Shown: one piece after another, positions 17,898-25,931 of the stretch
How positions within the stretch are numbered: the first letter of the stretch is position 1
How the letters are laid out: each line of letters begins with the position of its first letter
NCBI RefSeq assembly: GCF_900105395.1
Contig: NZ_LT629775.1
Span: forward strand, 3,990,001 to 4,054,000
Length of the DNA stretch: 64,000 bases
Direction: 5' to 3'
From: Streptomyces sp. TLI_053
Lineage (GTDB): Bacteria; Actinomycetota; Actinomycetes; Streptomycetales; Streptomycetaceae
Program-made: the position numbers and the translations under genes
The notes under the pieces: generated by a model
Told to the model about the DNA's origin: nothing
What the model saw: only the letters and a program-made list of their open reading frames with translations
The model's database searches: none

Positions 17898-18037
17898 CCC
17901 CGGCCGACCGCGGGCCCGACCCACCGCGGGCCCGGCCGACCGCAGGAGGCCGCCGGGCACCGGCCGGCCCGTACACCGAACACCAGTACCTGGAACACCG
18001 GTACCGGAACACCAGTCCCCGTTGGGAGGCGAAGAGC

Positions 18038-19285
18038 ATGCTCCGCCCGTTCCTGCCCGGCCCCGGGCGTCCCCGGCCGCGCGCCTGGTGGTGGCTCGCG
18101 CCCACCGCCCTCCTGGTGCTCTGCCTGTGCGCCGTGCTGATCCCGCGCGAGAGCGCCCCCTCGACCGCCGCCGTCGCCCCGCCGCCGCCCCCGCTGAGCT
18201 CGGCCGAGCCGGGCGAGCTGTGCTCCACCGCGCAGAACCGCTACCCCTCGCAGCCGGTCGACTCTGGGCGCTACGTCATCAACCCCAACGAGTGGAACGC
18301 CACCGGCGGCCTGTGCGTGCACGGCGGCAGCGACAGCGCCGCCTTCACGGTCACCCGCAGCGCCGTAGCCCGCGGCAACCTCACCGACCCGGCCCGCGGC
18401 CCCGGCGCCTACCCCCACATCAGCACCCCGCTCGGCGGCGACGGCGTCAGCCCGCTGCCCATCGCCGTCGACGACCTGCGGTACGCCACCAGCACCTGGC
18501 GCACCACCCAGGTGGACGGCGGCGTCTGGAACGCCTCCTACGACCTCTGGTACAGCACCACCCGGGGCAGCTGCTCGTTCACCGAGAGCGCCGAGGTGAT
18601 GATCTGGCTGCGCGGCAACGGCACCTCGCCGTTCGGCAAGCAGTCCGGCGAGCTGCGCAGCGGCGGCCAGGCCTACCGGGTGTACGAGGCGCCGAAGAAG
18701 AGCAGCCACACCCTGATCACCTACGAGGCGGCCTCCGCCACCAACGTCGTCACCGACCTCGACCTGCGTGCCTTCACCCGCGACGCGGTCCAGCGCGGCT
18801 ACGTCCCGGCCGGCTCGTACCTGTGCGCCGTCCAGGCCGGCTTCGAGATCTGGGAGGGCGGCGCGGGCCTCGGCACCGACACGTTCTCGTTCGAGGTCGC
18901 CGCGGGCCGTCCCAGCGGCGCGATCACCTCCGCGGTGCCCGGCTACTGCCTGGACAGCCGGGTGGCGGGCGATCCGGCCGCGGTCGGCGCCGCCACCTGC
19001 GACGGCTCCCCGGCGCAGAGCTGGACCATGGGCGAGGACGGCTCGGTGAGCCAGGCCGGACGCTGTCTGGAGGACCCCGACATCGGGTTCCCGGTCCTCA
19101 CCGGCTGCACCCGCAGACCCGACCAGCGGTGGCGGGCCAACGACGCCGGGCAGCTGCTCAACGAGGACTCCGGGAAGTGCCTGGAGAACCCCGCGACGGG
19201 CCCCACGGGCACCGGGAACGGCCCCCAGGTGCGGATGAGGCTGTGCGCCGCCAAGCCCGCCCAGGAGTGGCACAGGCCGCTCTGA
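18038..19285 (+). CDS. Secreted GH12 endoglucanase with ricin-type lectin domain
   Basis: 415 residues. A signal segment (WWWLAPTALLVLCLCAVLI, about 17-35) precedes a GH12 domain (about 60-285) with the nucleophile Glu in SAEVMIWLRG (about 186) and acid/base Glu in GFEIWEGG (about 270). Residues 290-415 form a ricin B / beta-trefoil carbohydrate-binding module (YCLDSR, RCLEDP, KCLENP and QEW repeats). GH12 members cleave beta-1,4-glucan or xyloglucan. ATG 18038 follows GGGAGG. It lies 140 bases after the GH26 gene in the same direction and probably completes a synthase/hydrolase set. Confidence 0.87.
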   Translation: MLRPFLPGPGRPRPRAWWWLAPTALLVLCLCAVLIPRESAPSTAAVAPPPPPLSSAEPGELCSTAQNRYPSQPVDSGRYVINPNEWNATGGLCVHGGSDSAAFTVTRSAVARGNLTDPARGPGAYPHISTPLGGDGVSPLPIAVDDLRYATSTWRTTQVDGGVWNASYDLWYSTTRGSCSFTESAEVMIWLRGNGTSPFGKQSGELRSGGQAYRVYEAPKKSSHTLITYEAASATNVVTDLDLRAFTRDAVQRGYVPAGSYLCAVQAGFEIWEGGAGLGTDTFSFEVAAGRPSGAITSAVPGYCLDSRVAGDPAAVGAATCDGSPAQSWTMGEDGSVSQAGRCLEDPDIGFPVLTGCTRRPDQRWRANDAGQLLNEDSGKCLENPATGPTGTGNGPQVRMRLCAAKPAQEWHRPL

Positions 19286-19342
19286 GGGGCGCCGAAAGCC
19301 CCCGCAGCCTATCGCACCCGACCCGCGACACGCAGCGCCGCG

Positions 19343-19358
19343 ACACTACATGTGGTGC
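19343..19358. promoter_or_regulatory. NrdR box 1
   Basis: ACACTACATGTGGTGC, a near-palindromic 16-mer matching the NrdR-box pattern (acaCTA-AT-TAGtgt). It is paired with a second box exactly 31 bases downstream, the standard three-turn spacing. Confidence 0.72.
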
Positions 19359-19373
19359 TTCGTCGGACGAGCG

Positions 19374-19389
19374 CCACTAGATGTATGCT
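19374..19389. promoter_or_regulatory. NrdR box 2
   Basis: CCACTAGATGTATGCT, in register with box 1 (offset 31 bases). It directly precedes the riboswitch, so the nrdAB promoter must lie in this interval. Confidence 0.68.
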
Positions 19390-19506
19390 CACTCCTGCTG
19401 TCGAAGCAGGGGAACCCGGTGTGAATCCGGGACTGCCCCGCAGCGGTGTGCGGCCGCCTCCCCCGGGAGCCCGCGAGTCCGAGTACCTGCCGACAGCGTG
19501 CCGGCG
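19388..19506 (+). ncRNA. Cobalamin (B12) riboswitch
   Basis: Conserved blocks are in order: a P3-P6 core with GGTGTGAATCCGGGACTGCC (19419-19438) and CCCGCAGCGGTG, a variable arm, then the B12 box GAGTCCGAGTACCTGCCGAC (about 19476-19495). It lies in the 5' leader of the B12-independent class Ia reductase. Known logic in Streptomyces: adenosylcobalamin shuts off nrdAB when the B12-dependent class II enzyme NrdJ can work. Ends are approximate. About 165 bases separate the B12 box from the nrdA start; I could not define the expression platform. Confidence 0.93.
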
Positions 19507-19670
19507 CCTCCCCGCAGAGGCCATGCGCACCAGCACCAATTTCCGGGCCTCGCGGGCGGGCCGGGGACGAATCGCGCGCGGCGCCCACGGGCTCGCGCGG
19601 CGTACTCCCCTGCCCCGAACGGTCCGGTCCCCGATCCACCTCCGTCGACCGCCGCCAGGAGAGAAGCGCC

Positions 19671-22100
19671 TTGACCACCGCTGCCTCAGTCGTCCTGCCC
19701 GCCCAGGGTTCCAGCTCCGTCCCCGCCGACCCGACGGTCGCCGACCCCGGCGGTTCGCTCCTGCGGCTTCTCACCGACCGCAGCGCCGACCTCCCCCAGG
19801 TGGACCCCGGTCACGTCGCCGCCGCCGCGCTCCGCGGCCGCCACGCCGGCTCCGACTTCGCCGAGCTGCGCGGCCTCGCCGTCGACGCCGCCGCGTCGAT
19901 GATCGCCGAGGACCCGCAGTACTCGAAGCTCGCGGCCCGGCTGCTCGCGCTGGAGATCGTCGACGAGGCGGCGACCCAGGGCGTGGTCTCCTTCTCCACC
20001 TCGATCGCCGTCGGCCACGCCGAGGGCCTGATCGGTGACACCACCGCCGCCTTCGTCGCCAAGCACACCGCCACCCTGGACGCGCTGGTCGACACCAAGG
20101 GCGACGACCGGTTCGAGTACTTCGGCCTGCGCACCGTCCAGAGCCGCTACCTGCTGCGCCACCCGATCACCCGCAAGGTCGTCGAGACCCCCCAGTACTT
20201 CCTGCTCCGTGTCGCCTGTGGCCTGGCGGTCGGCGACACCGAGCAGTCCGTGCGCGAGGTCGCCGAGCTGTACCGCCTGATGAGCCGGCTGGAGTACCTG
20301 ACCTCCTCGCCGACCCTCTTCAACTCCGGCACCCGGCACCCGCAGATGTCCAGCTGCTACCTGCTGGACTCGCCGCTGGACAACCTGGACTCGATCTACT
20401 CCCGCTACGCGCAGATCGCCCGGCTGTCCAAGCACGCCGGCGGCATCGGCCTGTCCTACTCCCGGATCCGCTCCCGCGGCTCGCTGATCCGCGGCACCAA
20501 CGGCAAGTCCAACGGCATCGTGCCGTTCCTGCGCACCCTCGACTCCTCGGTCGCCGCCGTCAACCAGGGCGGCCGCCGCAAGGGCGCGGCCTGCGTCTAC
20601 CTGGAGACCTGGCACGCGGACATCGAGGAGTTCCTCGAGCTGCGCGACAACACCGGTGAGGAGGCGCGCCGCACCCACAACCTGAACCTGGCGCACTGGA
20701 TCCCGGACGAGTTCATGCGCCGGGTGAACGCCAACGCCGACTGGTCGCTGTTCTCCCCCGCCGACGTGCCCGAGCTGGTCGACCTGTGGGGCGCCGAGTT
20801 CGACGAGGCGTACCTGAAGGCCGAGCTGGCCGGCAAGGCCGTCCGCACCATCCCCGCGCAGACCCTCTACGCCCGGATGATGCGCACCCTGGCGCAGACC
20901 GGCAACGGCTGGATGACCTTCAAGGACGCCTCCAACCGCGCCGCCAACCAGACCGCGCTGCCGGGCCGCACGGTGCACAGCTCCAACCTCTGCACCGAGA
21001 TCCTCGAGGTCACCGACGACTCCGAGACCGCGGTCTGCAACCTCGGCTCGGTCAACCTCGGCGCCCACGTCGCCGCCGGTGCCACGGCCGCCGACCTGCT
21101 GAACGCGATGGACTGGGACCGGCTGGACGCGACCGTCCGCACCGCCGTCACCTTCCTCGACCGCGTGGTGGACATCAACTTCTACCCGACCCCCGAGGCC
21201 GGCGCCTCCAACAACCGCTGGCGCCCGGTCGGCCTCGGCGTGATGGGCCTGCAGGACGTCTTCTTCCAGCTGCGGATCGACTTCGACTCCGCCGAGGCGA
21301 AGACCCTGTCGACCCTCATCTCCGAGCGCATCATGCTCACCGCCTACGAGCGCTCCGCCGACCTGGCCGAGCAGCTGGGCCGGCACGAGGCGTACGACGA
21401 GACCCGCGCCGCCCGCGGCGAGCTGCACATCGACCACTTCCCGACCGCCGCGCCGGAGTGGGCCGACCGCTGGGACGCGCTGCGCGCCCGCATCGCCACC
21501 ACCGGCCTGCGCAACTCGCTGCTGCTCGCGATCGCGCCGACCGCGACCATCGCGTCCATCGTCGGCGTCTACGAGTGCATCGAGCCGCAGGTGTCCAACC
21601 TGTTCAAGCGCGAGACCCTGAGCGGCGAGTTCCTCCAGGTCAACCCGTACCTGGTGCGCGACCTCAAGGAGCTCGGCGTCTGGGACCAGCAGACCCGGGA
21701 CTCGCTGCGCGACGCCAACGGCTCCGTGCAGGAGCTCGGCTGGCTGCCCGCCGAGGTGCGTTCGCTGTACCGCACCGCCTGGGAGCTGCCGCAGCGCGCG
21801 CTGATCGACCTGGCGGCCGCCCGGATGCCGTACATCGACCAGAGCCAGTCGCTGAACCTGTTCATGGCCGCGCCGACCATCGGCAAGCTCAGCTCGATGT
21901 ACGCCTACGCGTGGAAGGTCGGTCTGAAGACCACCTACTACCTGCGCTCGCGTCCGGCCACCCGGATCGCCCAGGCCGCGTCGGGCGCCGCCCGCGCCGC
22001 CGCGCCGGTGCCGGTGAACACCCCGACCATGACCCCGGAGGAGGAGGCCGCACTGGCCTGCTCCCTGGAGAACCCCGAGTCCTGCGAGGCCTGCCAGTAA
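19671..22100 (+). CDS. nrdA: Ribonucleotide reductase class Ia, large subunit
   Basis: 809-residue catalytic subunit reducing ribonucleoside diphosphates. The start is TTG 19671 with AGGAGAG eight bases upstream; upstream codons lie in the leader. Active-site residues are visible: reducing Cys in SSCYLL (about 228) and AVCNLGSVNLG (about 456), the thiyl-radical Cys in SSNLCTEI (about 443), and the C-terminal shuttle pair CEAC at 805-808. RCT blocks such as ETWHADIEEFLELRDNTG are intact. It overlaps nrdB by one base (TAATG). Control is by a B12 riboswitch and NrdR boxes. No nrdS-like regulator gene follows, unlike the S. coelicolor nrdABS arrangement as I recall it. Confidence 0.95.
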   Translation: MTTAASVVLPAQGSSSVPADPTVADPGGSLLRLLTDRSADLPQVDPGHVAAAALRGRHAGSDFAELRGLAVDAAASMIAEDPQYSKLAARLLALEIVDEAATQGVVSFSTSIAVGHAEGLIGDTTAAFVAKHTATLDALVDTKGDDRFEYFGLRTVQSRYLLRHPITRKVVETPQYFLLRVACGLAVGDTEQSVREVAELYRLMSRLEYLTSSPTLFNSGTRHPQMSSCYLLDSPLDNLDSIYSRYAQIARLSKHAGGIGLSYSRIRSRGSLIRGTNGKSNGIVPFLRTLDSSVAAVNQGGRRKGAACVYLETWHADIEEFLELRDNTGEEARRTHNLNLAHWIPDEFMRRVNANADWSLFSPADVPELVDLWGAEFDEAYLKAELAGKAVRTIPAQTLYARMMRTLAQTGNGWMTFKDASNRAANQTALPGRTVHSSNLCTEILEVTDDSETAVCNLGSVNLGAHVAAGATAADLLNAMDWDRLDATVRTAVTFLDRVVDINFYPTPEAGASNNRWRPVGLGVMGLQDVFFQLRIDFDSAEAKTLSTLISERIMLTAYERSADLAEQLGRHEAYDETRAARGELHIDHFPTAAPEWADRWDALRARIATTGLRNSLLLAIAPTATIASIVGVYECIEPQVSNLFKRETLSGEFLQVNPYLVRDLKELGVWDQQTRDSLRDANGSVQELGWLPAEVRSLYRTAWELPQRALIDLAAARMPYIDQSQSLNLFMAAPTIGKLSSMYAYAWKVGLKTTYYLRSRPATRIAQAASGAARAAAPVPVNTPTMTPEEEAALACSLENPESCEACQ

Positions 22101-23116
22101 TGTCCGACGACCGCGAGAAGATGCTGCTCGACCCCGGGTTCGAGCTGACCCTGCGCCCGATGCGCTACCCGTCGTTCTACGACCGGTACCGCGACGCCAT
22201 CAAGAACACCTGGACGGTGGAGGAGGTGGACCTGCACTCGGACGTCGCCGACCTGGCGAAGCTGAGTGAGGGCGAGCGGCACATGATCGGCCGGCTGGTG
22301 GCGTTCTTCGCGACCGGTGACTCGATCGTGTCGAACAACGTGGTGCTGAGCCTGTACAAGCACATCAACTCCCCGGAGGCGCGGCTCTACCTGAGCCGTC
22401 AGCTGTTCGAGGAGGCCGTGCACGTCCAGTTCTACCTGACGCTGCTGGACACCTACCTTCCGGACCCGGAGGACCGCAATGCGGCCTTCGCCGCGGTGGA
22501 GAACATCCCCTCCATCCACCAGAAGGCGCAGTTCTGCTTCAAGTACATGAACGCGGTCGACCACATCGACTCGCTGCAGACCAAGGACGACCGGCGGGCG
22601 TTCCTGCTGAACCTGATCTGCTTCGCGGCGTGCGTGGAGGGTCTGTTCTTCTACGGCGCGTTCGCGTACGTGTACTGGTTCCGGAGCCGGGGCCTGCTGC
22701 ACGGTCTCGCGACCGGGACCAACTGGGTGTTCCGCGACGAGTCCATGCACATGGACTTCGCGATGTCGGTGGTCGACACCGTGCGCGAGGAGGAGCCGGA
22801 CCTCTTCGACGAGAAGATGGCGCAGCAGGTCACGGAGATGCTGGAGGAGGCCGTCGAGGCCGAGCTCCAGTTCGCCCAGGACCTGTGCGGCGACGGTCTG
22901 CCCGGCATGAACACCGCGTCGATGCGGGAGTACCTGCAGGCGGTGGCCGACCAGCGTCTGGCGCGGCTGGGGATGCCGATCCGCTACGGATCGACGAACC
23001 CGTTCGGCTTCATGGAGCTGCAGAACGTCCAGGAGCTGACCAACTTCTTCGAGCGCCGGGTGTCGGCGTACCAGGTCGCGGTCGAGGGCTCGGTCGCCTT
23101 CGACGACGACTTCTAG
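22100..23116 (+). CDS. nrdB: Ribonucleotide reductase class Ia, small subunit
   Basis: 338-residue ferritin-like radical subunit. The diiron/tyrosyl motif E-x-x-H-x-x-x-Y is present as EEAVHVQFY (near residue 110), and the second half site is RDESMHMDF (near 210). The Tyr radical marks it as class Ia rather than Ic. The C-terminus ends in acidic residues, the usual NrdA-docking tail. Start ATG 22100 overlaps the nrdA stop. A 20-bp terminator follows. Confidence 0.95.
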   Translation: MSDDREKMLLDPGFELTLRPMRYPSFYDRYRDAIKNTWTVEEVDLHSDVADLAKLSEGERHMIGRLVAFFATGDSIVSNNVVLSLYKHINSPEARLYLSRQLFEEAVHVQFYLTLLDTYLPDPEDRNAAFAAVENIPSIHQKAQFCFKYMNAVDHIDSLQTKDDRRAFLLNLICFAACVEGLFFYGAFAYVYWFRSRGLLHGLATGTNWVFRDESMHMDFAMSVVDTVREEEPDLFDEKMAQQVTEMLEEAVEAELQFAQDLCGDGLPGMNTASMREYLQAVADQRLARLGMPIRYGSTNPFGFMELQNVQELTNFFERRVSAYQVAVEGSVAFDDDF

Positions 23117-23134
23117 AAGAGACGGCAGGAACAG

Positions 23135-23179
23135 ACAGGGGTGCCCCGCCCGGCGCGAAGCCGGGCGGGGCACCCCTGT
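23135..23179. terminator. Bidirectional terminator between nrdB and the DUF397 gene
   Basis: 20-bp perfect hairpin, arms 23135-23154 and 23160-23179, loop GCGAA. It lies between convergent genes and can serve both. Confidence 0.9.
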
Positions 23180-23183
23180 TGTG

Positions 23184-23387
23184 TCAGCCGGTCGGAAACT
23201 CCCCACCCTTGACCCCGGAGAGGAACGAGGACCAGGCAGCGGCTCCGAACACCAGCGCCGGCCCCTCTGGGTCCTTCGAGTCACGGACCGGCACACCCCC
23301 TGCCGAGCCGACCGCCACCTCAACGCACTCACTCTGCGCACCCGAATACGAAGACTTGCGCCACTCGACTCCTGAGAACTCGCTCAC
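23184..23387 (-). CDS. DUF397 small protein
   Basis: 67 residues, opening with the diagnostic EWRKSSYSGAQSECVEVA and continuing with VPVRDSKDPEGPALVF and a W-x-x-F end, the DUF397 layout. GTG 23387 lies three bases after the stop of the upstream XRE gene, so they form an operon. XRE/DUF397 pairs are abundant in streptomycetes (BldB/WhiJ-type systems) and affect development; DUF397 proteins are thought to act with or against the partner regulator. Confidence 0.93.
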   Translation of the reverse strand: MSEFSGVEWRKSSYSGAQSECVEVAVGSAGGVPVRDSKDPEGPALVFGAAAWSSFLSGVKGGEFPTG

Positions 23388-23390
23388 GAT

Positions 23391-24251
23391 CTAGACCTTC
23401 TCACTCGCGATGCGCTCGATGAGCGCGATCGATTCATTGCGGGGCAGCGACTCCGCCAGTGCGCGGCGGAACAGGTTGGCGTACTTGAACACCTCGTCCG
23501 GCTCCTCGATGTACAGAGTGCTGAGGAGACTGTCGACATACACAACGTCCGTCTCGGCCTCCTCGGGAAAGCTGAGGATGGTGACCGGTCCGAACAGAGC
23601 GGCGTGGATCTCCGACGCCTCCGGCAAAATCTGTACGTTGATGTTCGGACTCCCGGCAGACTCGGCGAGAGAACGAAGCTGCTCTCGCATCACCGATCGA
23701 CCACCGACATGATGTCTGAGTGCTGATTCCGAGAGCACGGCCCAGACCCTCATCGGTGCTTCTCTGGCCAGAACCGACCGGCGCTCCTGGCGGACCTTCG
23801 TCAAGATCTCGATCTGATCCGGCGTCGCGTCCTCTATCTGCGCCCTCACAACAGCCCTGGTGTAGTCCTCGGTCTGCAAAATCCCCGGCACCAGAAGGGT
23901 TTGGATGCTGTACATGTCCGACGCGTCGGACTCCAGCGCGATGTAGTCGGCATAGAGAGGCGACAACGCCTCCGAGTAGCGGTCCCACCATCCGCGCAGA
24001 CGGCCTTCACGCGACAGGGTCTCCATCCGACCTCTGGAGTCCGGGTCCGTCACCCCGTACAGGTCGAGCAAGAGCCGAAGATCCACCAATCGAATCCCCG
24101 ACTGGGCAGCCTCGATTCGACTGATCTTGCTCTCGGCGCACGCCAGATGCCGAGCTGACTGGGCAAGCGTCAGATTGGCATCTACCCGCAACTCCTTGAG
24201 CATTCGGGACAGCCTCCGCTGCCGAACCGTCGGGTTCCTGTTCACGGGCAC
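23391..24251 (-). CDS. XRE regulator, Scr1/DUF5753 type
   Basis: 286 residues. The helix-turn-helix (residues 15-65: LTLAQSARHLACAESKISRIE) is followed by a DUF5753 domain (SIQTLLVPGILQTEDYTRAVV near 120, then VQILPEASEIHAALFGPVTIL). GTG 24251 is chosen because GGGGAGG lies 7 bases upstream; the open frame begins 35 codons earlier without support. It is cotranscribed with the DUF397 gene and divergent from an RsbW-like ATPase gene. Two palindromes in the divergent promoter are candidate operators. Its GC content is clearly lower than that of neighbouring core genes. Confidence 0.9.
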   Translation of the reverse strand: MPVNRNPTVRQRRLSRMLKELRVDANLTLAQSARHLACAESKISRIEAAQSGIRLVDLRLLLDLYGVTDPDSRGRMETLSREGRLRGWWDRYSEALSPLYADYIALESDASDMYSIQTLLVPGILQTEDYTRAVVRAQIEDATPDQIEILTKVRQERRSVLAREAPMRVWAVLSESALRHHVGGRSVMREQLRSLAESAGSPNINVQILPEASEIHAALFGPVTILSFPEEAETDVVYVDSLLSTLYIEEPDEVFKYANLFRRALAESLPRNESIALIERIASEKV

Positions 24252-24335
24252 CGTCGCGACCTCCCCACTTCTGTGAGCTGTCAGTCTGCCTCCCCACCGC
24301 ACTGACAACAATCTTTGCCCGCTTCCAAAGTAGGG

Positions 24336-24352
24336 ACTTGCACTTTGCAAGT
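24336..24352. promoter_or_regulatory. Palindrome, candidate XRE operator
   Basis: ACTTGCA at 24336-24342 and TGCAAGT at 24346-24352 are perfect inverted arms around CTT. It lies in the interval between the XRE gene and the ATPase gene, about 85 bases from the XRE start. Confidence 0.55.
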
Positions 24353-24364
24353 TCACAGGAGCAT

Positions 24365-24379
24365 GCTACTTAACGTAGC
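24365..24379. promoter_or_regulatory. Second palindrome in the same interval
   Basis: GCTAC at 24365-24369 and GTAGC at 24375-24379 flank TTAAC. It could be a -10 region or a half-size operator for the rightward gene. Role unknown. Confidence 0.35.
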
Positions 24380-24479
24380 CCGATGCTCGACACACCGTGA
24401 TCATTGCGGCTCGCCACCCGGGCATCCCCATGCCTTCTTCAGCCGTCTTCACCCCGCACCCTCCGGAGGTGGCTCCGCC

Positions 24480-24917
24480 ATGCCTGAAACCCACTCCCCC
24501 TCCCCCACTCCCAGCGAGCAGACCTGCTGGCTGCCCCGGCACCACAAGTCCCCCCGGGCCGCCCGCCGGGAGCTCCGCGAGTTCCTCCTCCCCCACCCCG
24601 CCGGCGAACCCCTCCTCCCCGTCGGCGAGTTGCTCGTCAGCGAGCTGGTCACCAACGCCGTCCAGCACGCCCGTGCCCCGCGCGGGCGCCTGATCTTCGT
24701 CCGCTTCCTCCTCAGCCTGGACGACACCCTCCGGATCGAGGTCCACGACGCCGACAGCGAGAAGCCCTCGCTCCGCCCCGCCACCAGCGCCGACGAGAGC
24801 GGCCGAGGACTGCTCCTCATCCAGGAGTTGGCGACCCAGTGGGGCTGCTGCCCCCGCGTCGGCGGCATCGGGAAGTTCGTCTGGTGCCACCTCTCCCCCG
24901 ACGCGGCCGCCGCGTGA
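24480..24917 (+). CDS. RsbW-like ATP-binding protein (HATPase_c)
   Basis: 145-residue stand-alone GHKL ATPase domain of the anti-sigma/serine-kinase type. The N box is SELVTNAVQHA (near residue 58); VHDADSEKP and GRGLLLIQELATQWG are the G1/G2 boxes. ATG 24480 follows GGAGG at 11 bases. Streptomycetes carry dozens of these, often beside XRE/DUF397 pairs, and most are of unknown target. The stop overlaps the next small gene (GTGA). Confidence 0.85.
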   Translation: MPETHSPSPTPSEQTCWLPRHHKSPRAARRELREFLLPHPAGEPLLPVGELLVSELVTNAVQHARAPRGRLIFVRFLLSLDDTLRIEVHDADSEKPSLRPATSADESGRGLLLIQELATQWGCCPRVGGIGKFVWCHLSPDAAAA

Positions 24918-25186
24918 GTCCCGTCCGGGCCGGGATCTCGGGCGTCATGCTGCCCGCCGACTTCCCGAGCCTCGACCACGCGCTGCCCGTTCTCTGGGAG
25001 CGCGTCCGGGAACTCCCGGTCCGCGAGGCCCACCGGGACTTCATCAGGATCTGCATCGGCCCGGGCGGCGGCGAGGGCGTCGCCCGCTGCCTGGCCCGGG
25101 GCGGCCTCTGGCGCACCACCCTCTACATCGGCGAGATGGCCACCTGGACCGCCCACCCGATCACCATCACCACCCACCAGCCCTGA
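24914..25186 (+). CDS. Small protein coupled to the ATPase, unknown
   Basis: 90 residues from GTG 24914, which overlaps the ATPase stop; an alternative ATG is at 24947. It is soluble, with GPGGGEGVARCLARGG and a C-terminal threonine-rich strand (WTAHPITITTHQP). No family recognised. Coupling suggests it works with the ATPase. A 15-bp terminator follows. Confidence 0.6.
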   Translation: MSPVRAGISGVMLPADFPSLDHALPVLWERVRELPVREAHRDFIRICIGPGGGEGVARCLARGGLWRTTLYIGEMATWTAHPITITTHQP

Positions 25187-25190
25187 ACCG

Positions 25191-25223
25191 CCGCTCCGCC
25201 CGGCGCCCCGCCGGGCGGAGCGG
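25191..25223 (+). terminator. Terminator after the ATPase pair
   Basis: 15-bp perfect hairpin, arms 25191-25205 and 25209-25223, beginning about 5 bases past the stop at 25186. Confidence 0.85.
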
Positions 25224-25280
25224 CCAGCACGTTCAGCGTCACCACGCCCCCCGAACCACCGTGAAGTGCACACTTCCGTC

Positions 25281-25412
25281 ATGAGTGAGGAACTGCCCGA
25301 GCTGGAGGACGAAGTCGCGCTCGCCCGCCATCGGTCCCGCCAGGCTGCCGGAATTGCGATCGAGGTGCCGCACGAGGATGTCCGCTCCATCCTGGGCCTG
25401 GAGCGCGAGTGA
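25281..25412 (+). CDS. 43-residue acidic peptide, unknown
   Basis: A short frame (MSEELPELEDEVALARHRSR to LGLERE) with a predicted helical, charged composition, followed after 60 bases by a strong terminator. No clear ribosome site lies upstream. The separate transcript implied by flanking terminators (25191-25223 and 25472-25505) is the main support. Function unknown. Confidence 0.42.
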   Translation: MSEELPELEDEVALARHRSRQAAGIAIEVPHEDVRSILGLERE

Positions 25413-25471
25413 GCTACCGAATCATCTGAGACGTTGCCGTCGTCGCGCTGCCCGATTACACAGTCAGCCTG

Positions 25472-25505
25472 ATGTGCCCCGCCCGGACCGCCGGGCGGGG
25501 CACAT
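25472..25505. terminator. Terminator between the 43-residue gene and the Cys4 genes
   Basis: 15-bp perfect hairpin, ATGTGCCCCGCCCGG at 25472-25486 and its complement at 25491-25505, loop ACCG. Its core repeats the nrdB terminator core (GTGCCCCGCCCGG). Confidence 0.85.
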
Positions 25506-25513
25506 CGGTTCAA

Positions 25514-25720
25514 TCACCCAAACGGAAGGACCGCCGTGCTGCGCCCGGCCAGGGCGCGCGAGTATGCAAGCGCTTCGCTACCCAGAGCGCGGTAGTTGAG
25601 CACGGGATCGCCCGCCGTCACCAGGGCGGTCGCACATTCACCGCACCACGGTCGGGGCGGGTCCACATCCAGGTCCTCGATGACCGCTTCAGCTGTCCGG
25701 CACTCCGCGCAGATCGGCAT
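25514..25720 (-). CDS. Small Cys4 (zinc-ribbon-like) protein
   Basis: 68 residues with two CxxC knuckles, CAEC (residues 4-7) and CGEC (about 26-29), suggesting one zinc site. The rest is unlike anything I recognise. It lies 22 bases downstream of another Cys4 mini-protein gene in the same direction. Function unknown. Confidence 0.62.
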   Translation of the reverse strand: MPICAECRTAEAVIEDLDVDPPRPWCGECATALVTAGDPVLNYRALGSEALAYSRALAGRSTAVLPFG

Positions 25721-25742
25721 ACCGCCGGCCCTCCTCGCCGTC

Positions 25743-25931
25743 TCAGGACCAGGTGGAGCCGCACGACGTGCAGCCCCAACGGCCCTCCAAAGTCTGGTAG
25801 GTGGCGCTCGACCCGCAGACCGGGCAAACGCGGGCCCCCGCCTCCGAGTCGCGCTCCAGCAGGCTACCGGGCAACCGGCCGGGGTGAGGCGGGATCGAGA
25901 TAGCAGGCCGATCGAGCAGGGTCTCGCTCAT
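25743..25931 (-). CDS. Small zinc-ribbon protein
   Basis: 62 residues (MSETLLDRP start). The C-terminal half is a zinc ribbon: CPVC then CTSC with an aromatic strand (YQTLEGRWGCTSCG). ATG 25931 has a strong GGAGGAG site; the longer open frame to 26150 is unsupported. First gene of a two-gene unit, divergent from the XRE regulator at 26135, which may control it. Confidence 0.68.
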   Translation of the reverse strand: MSETLLDRPAISIPPHPGRLPGSLLERDSEAGARVCPVCGSSATYQTLEGRWGCTSCGSTWS

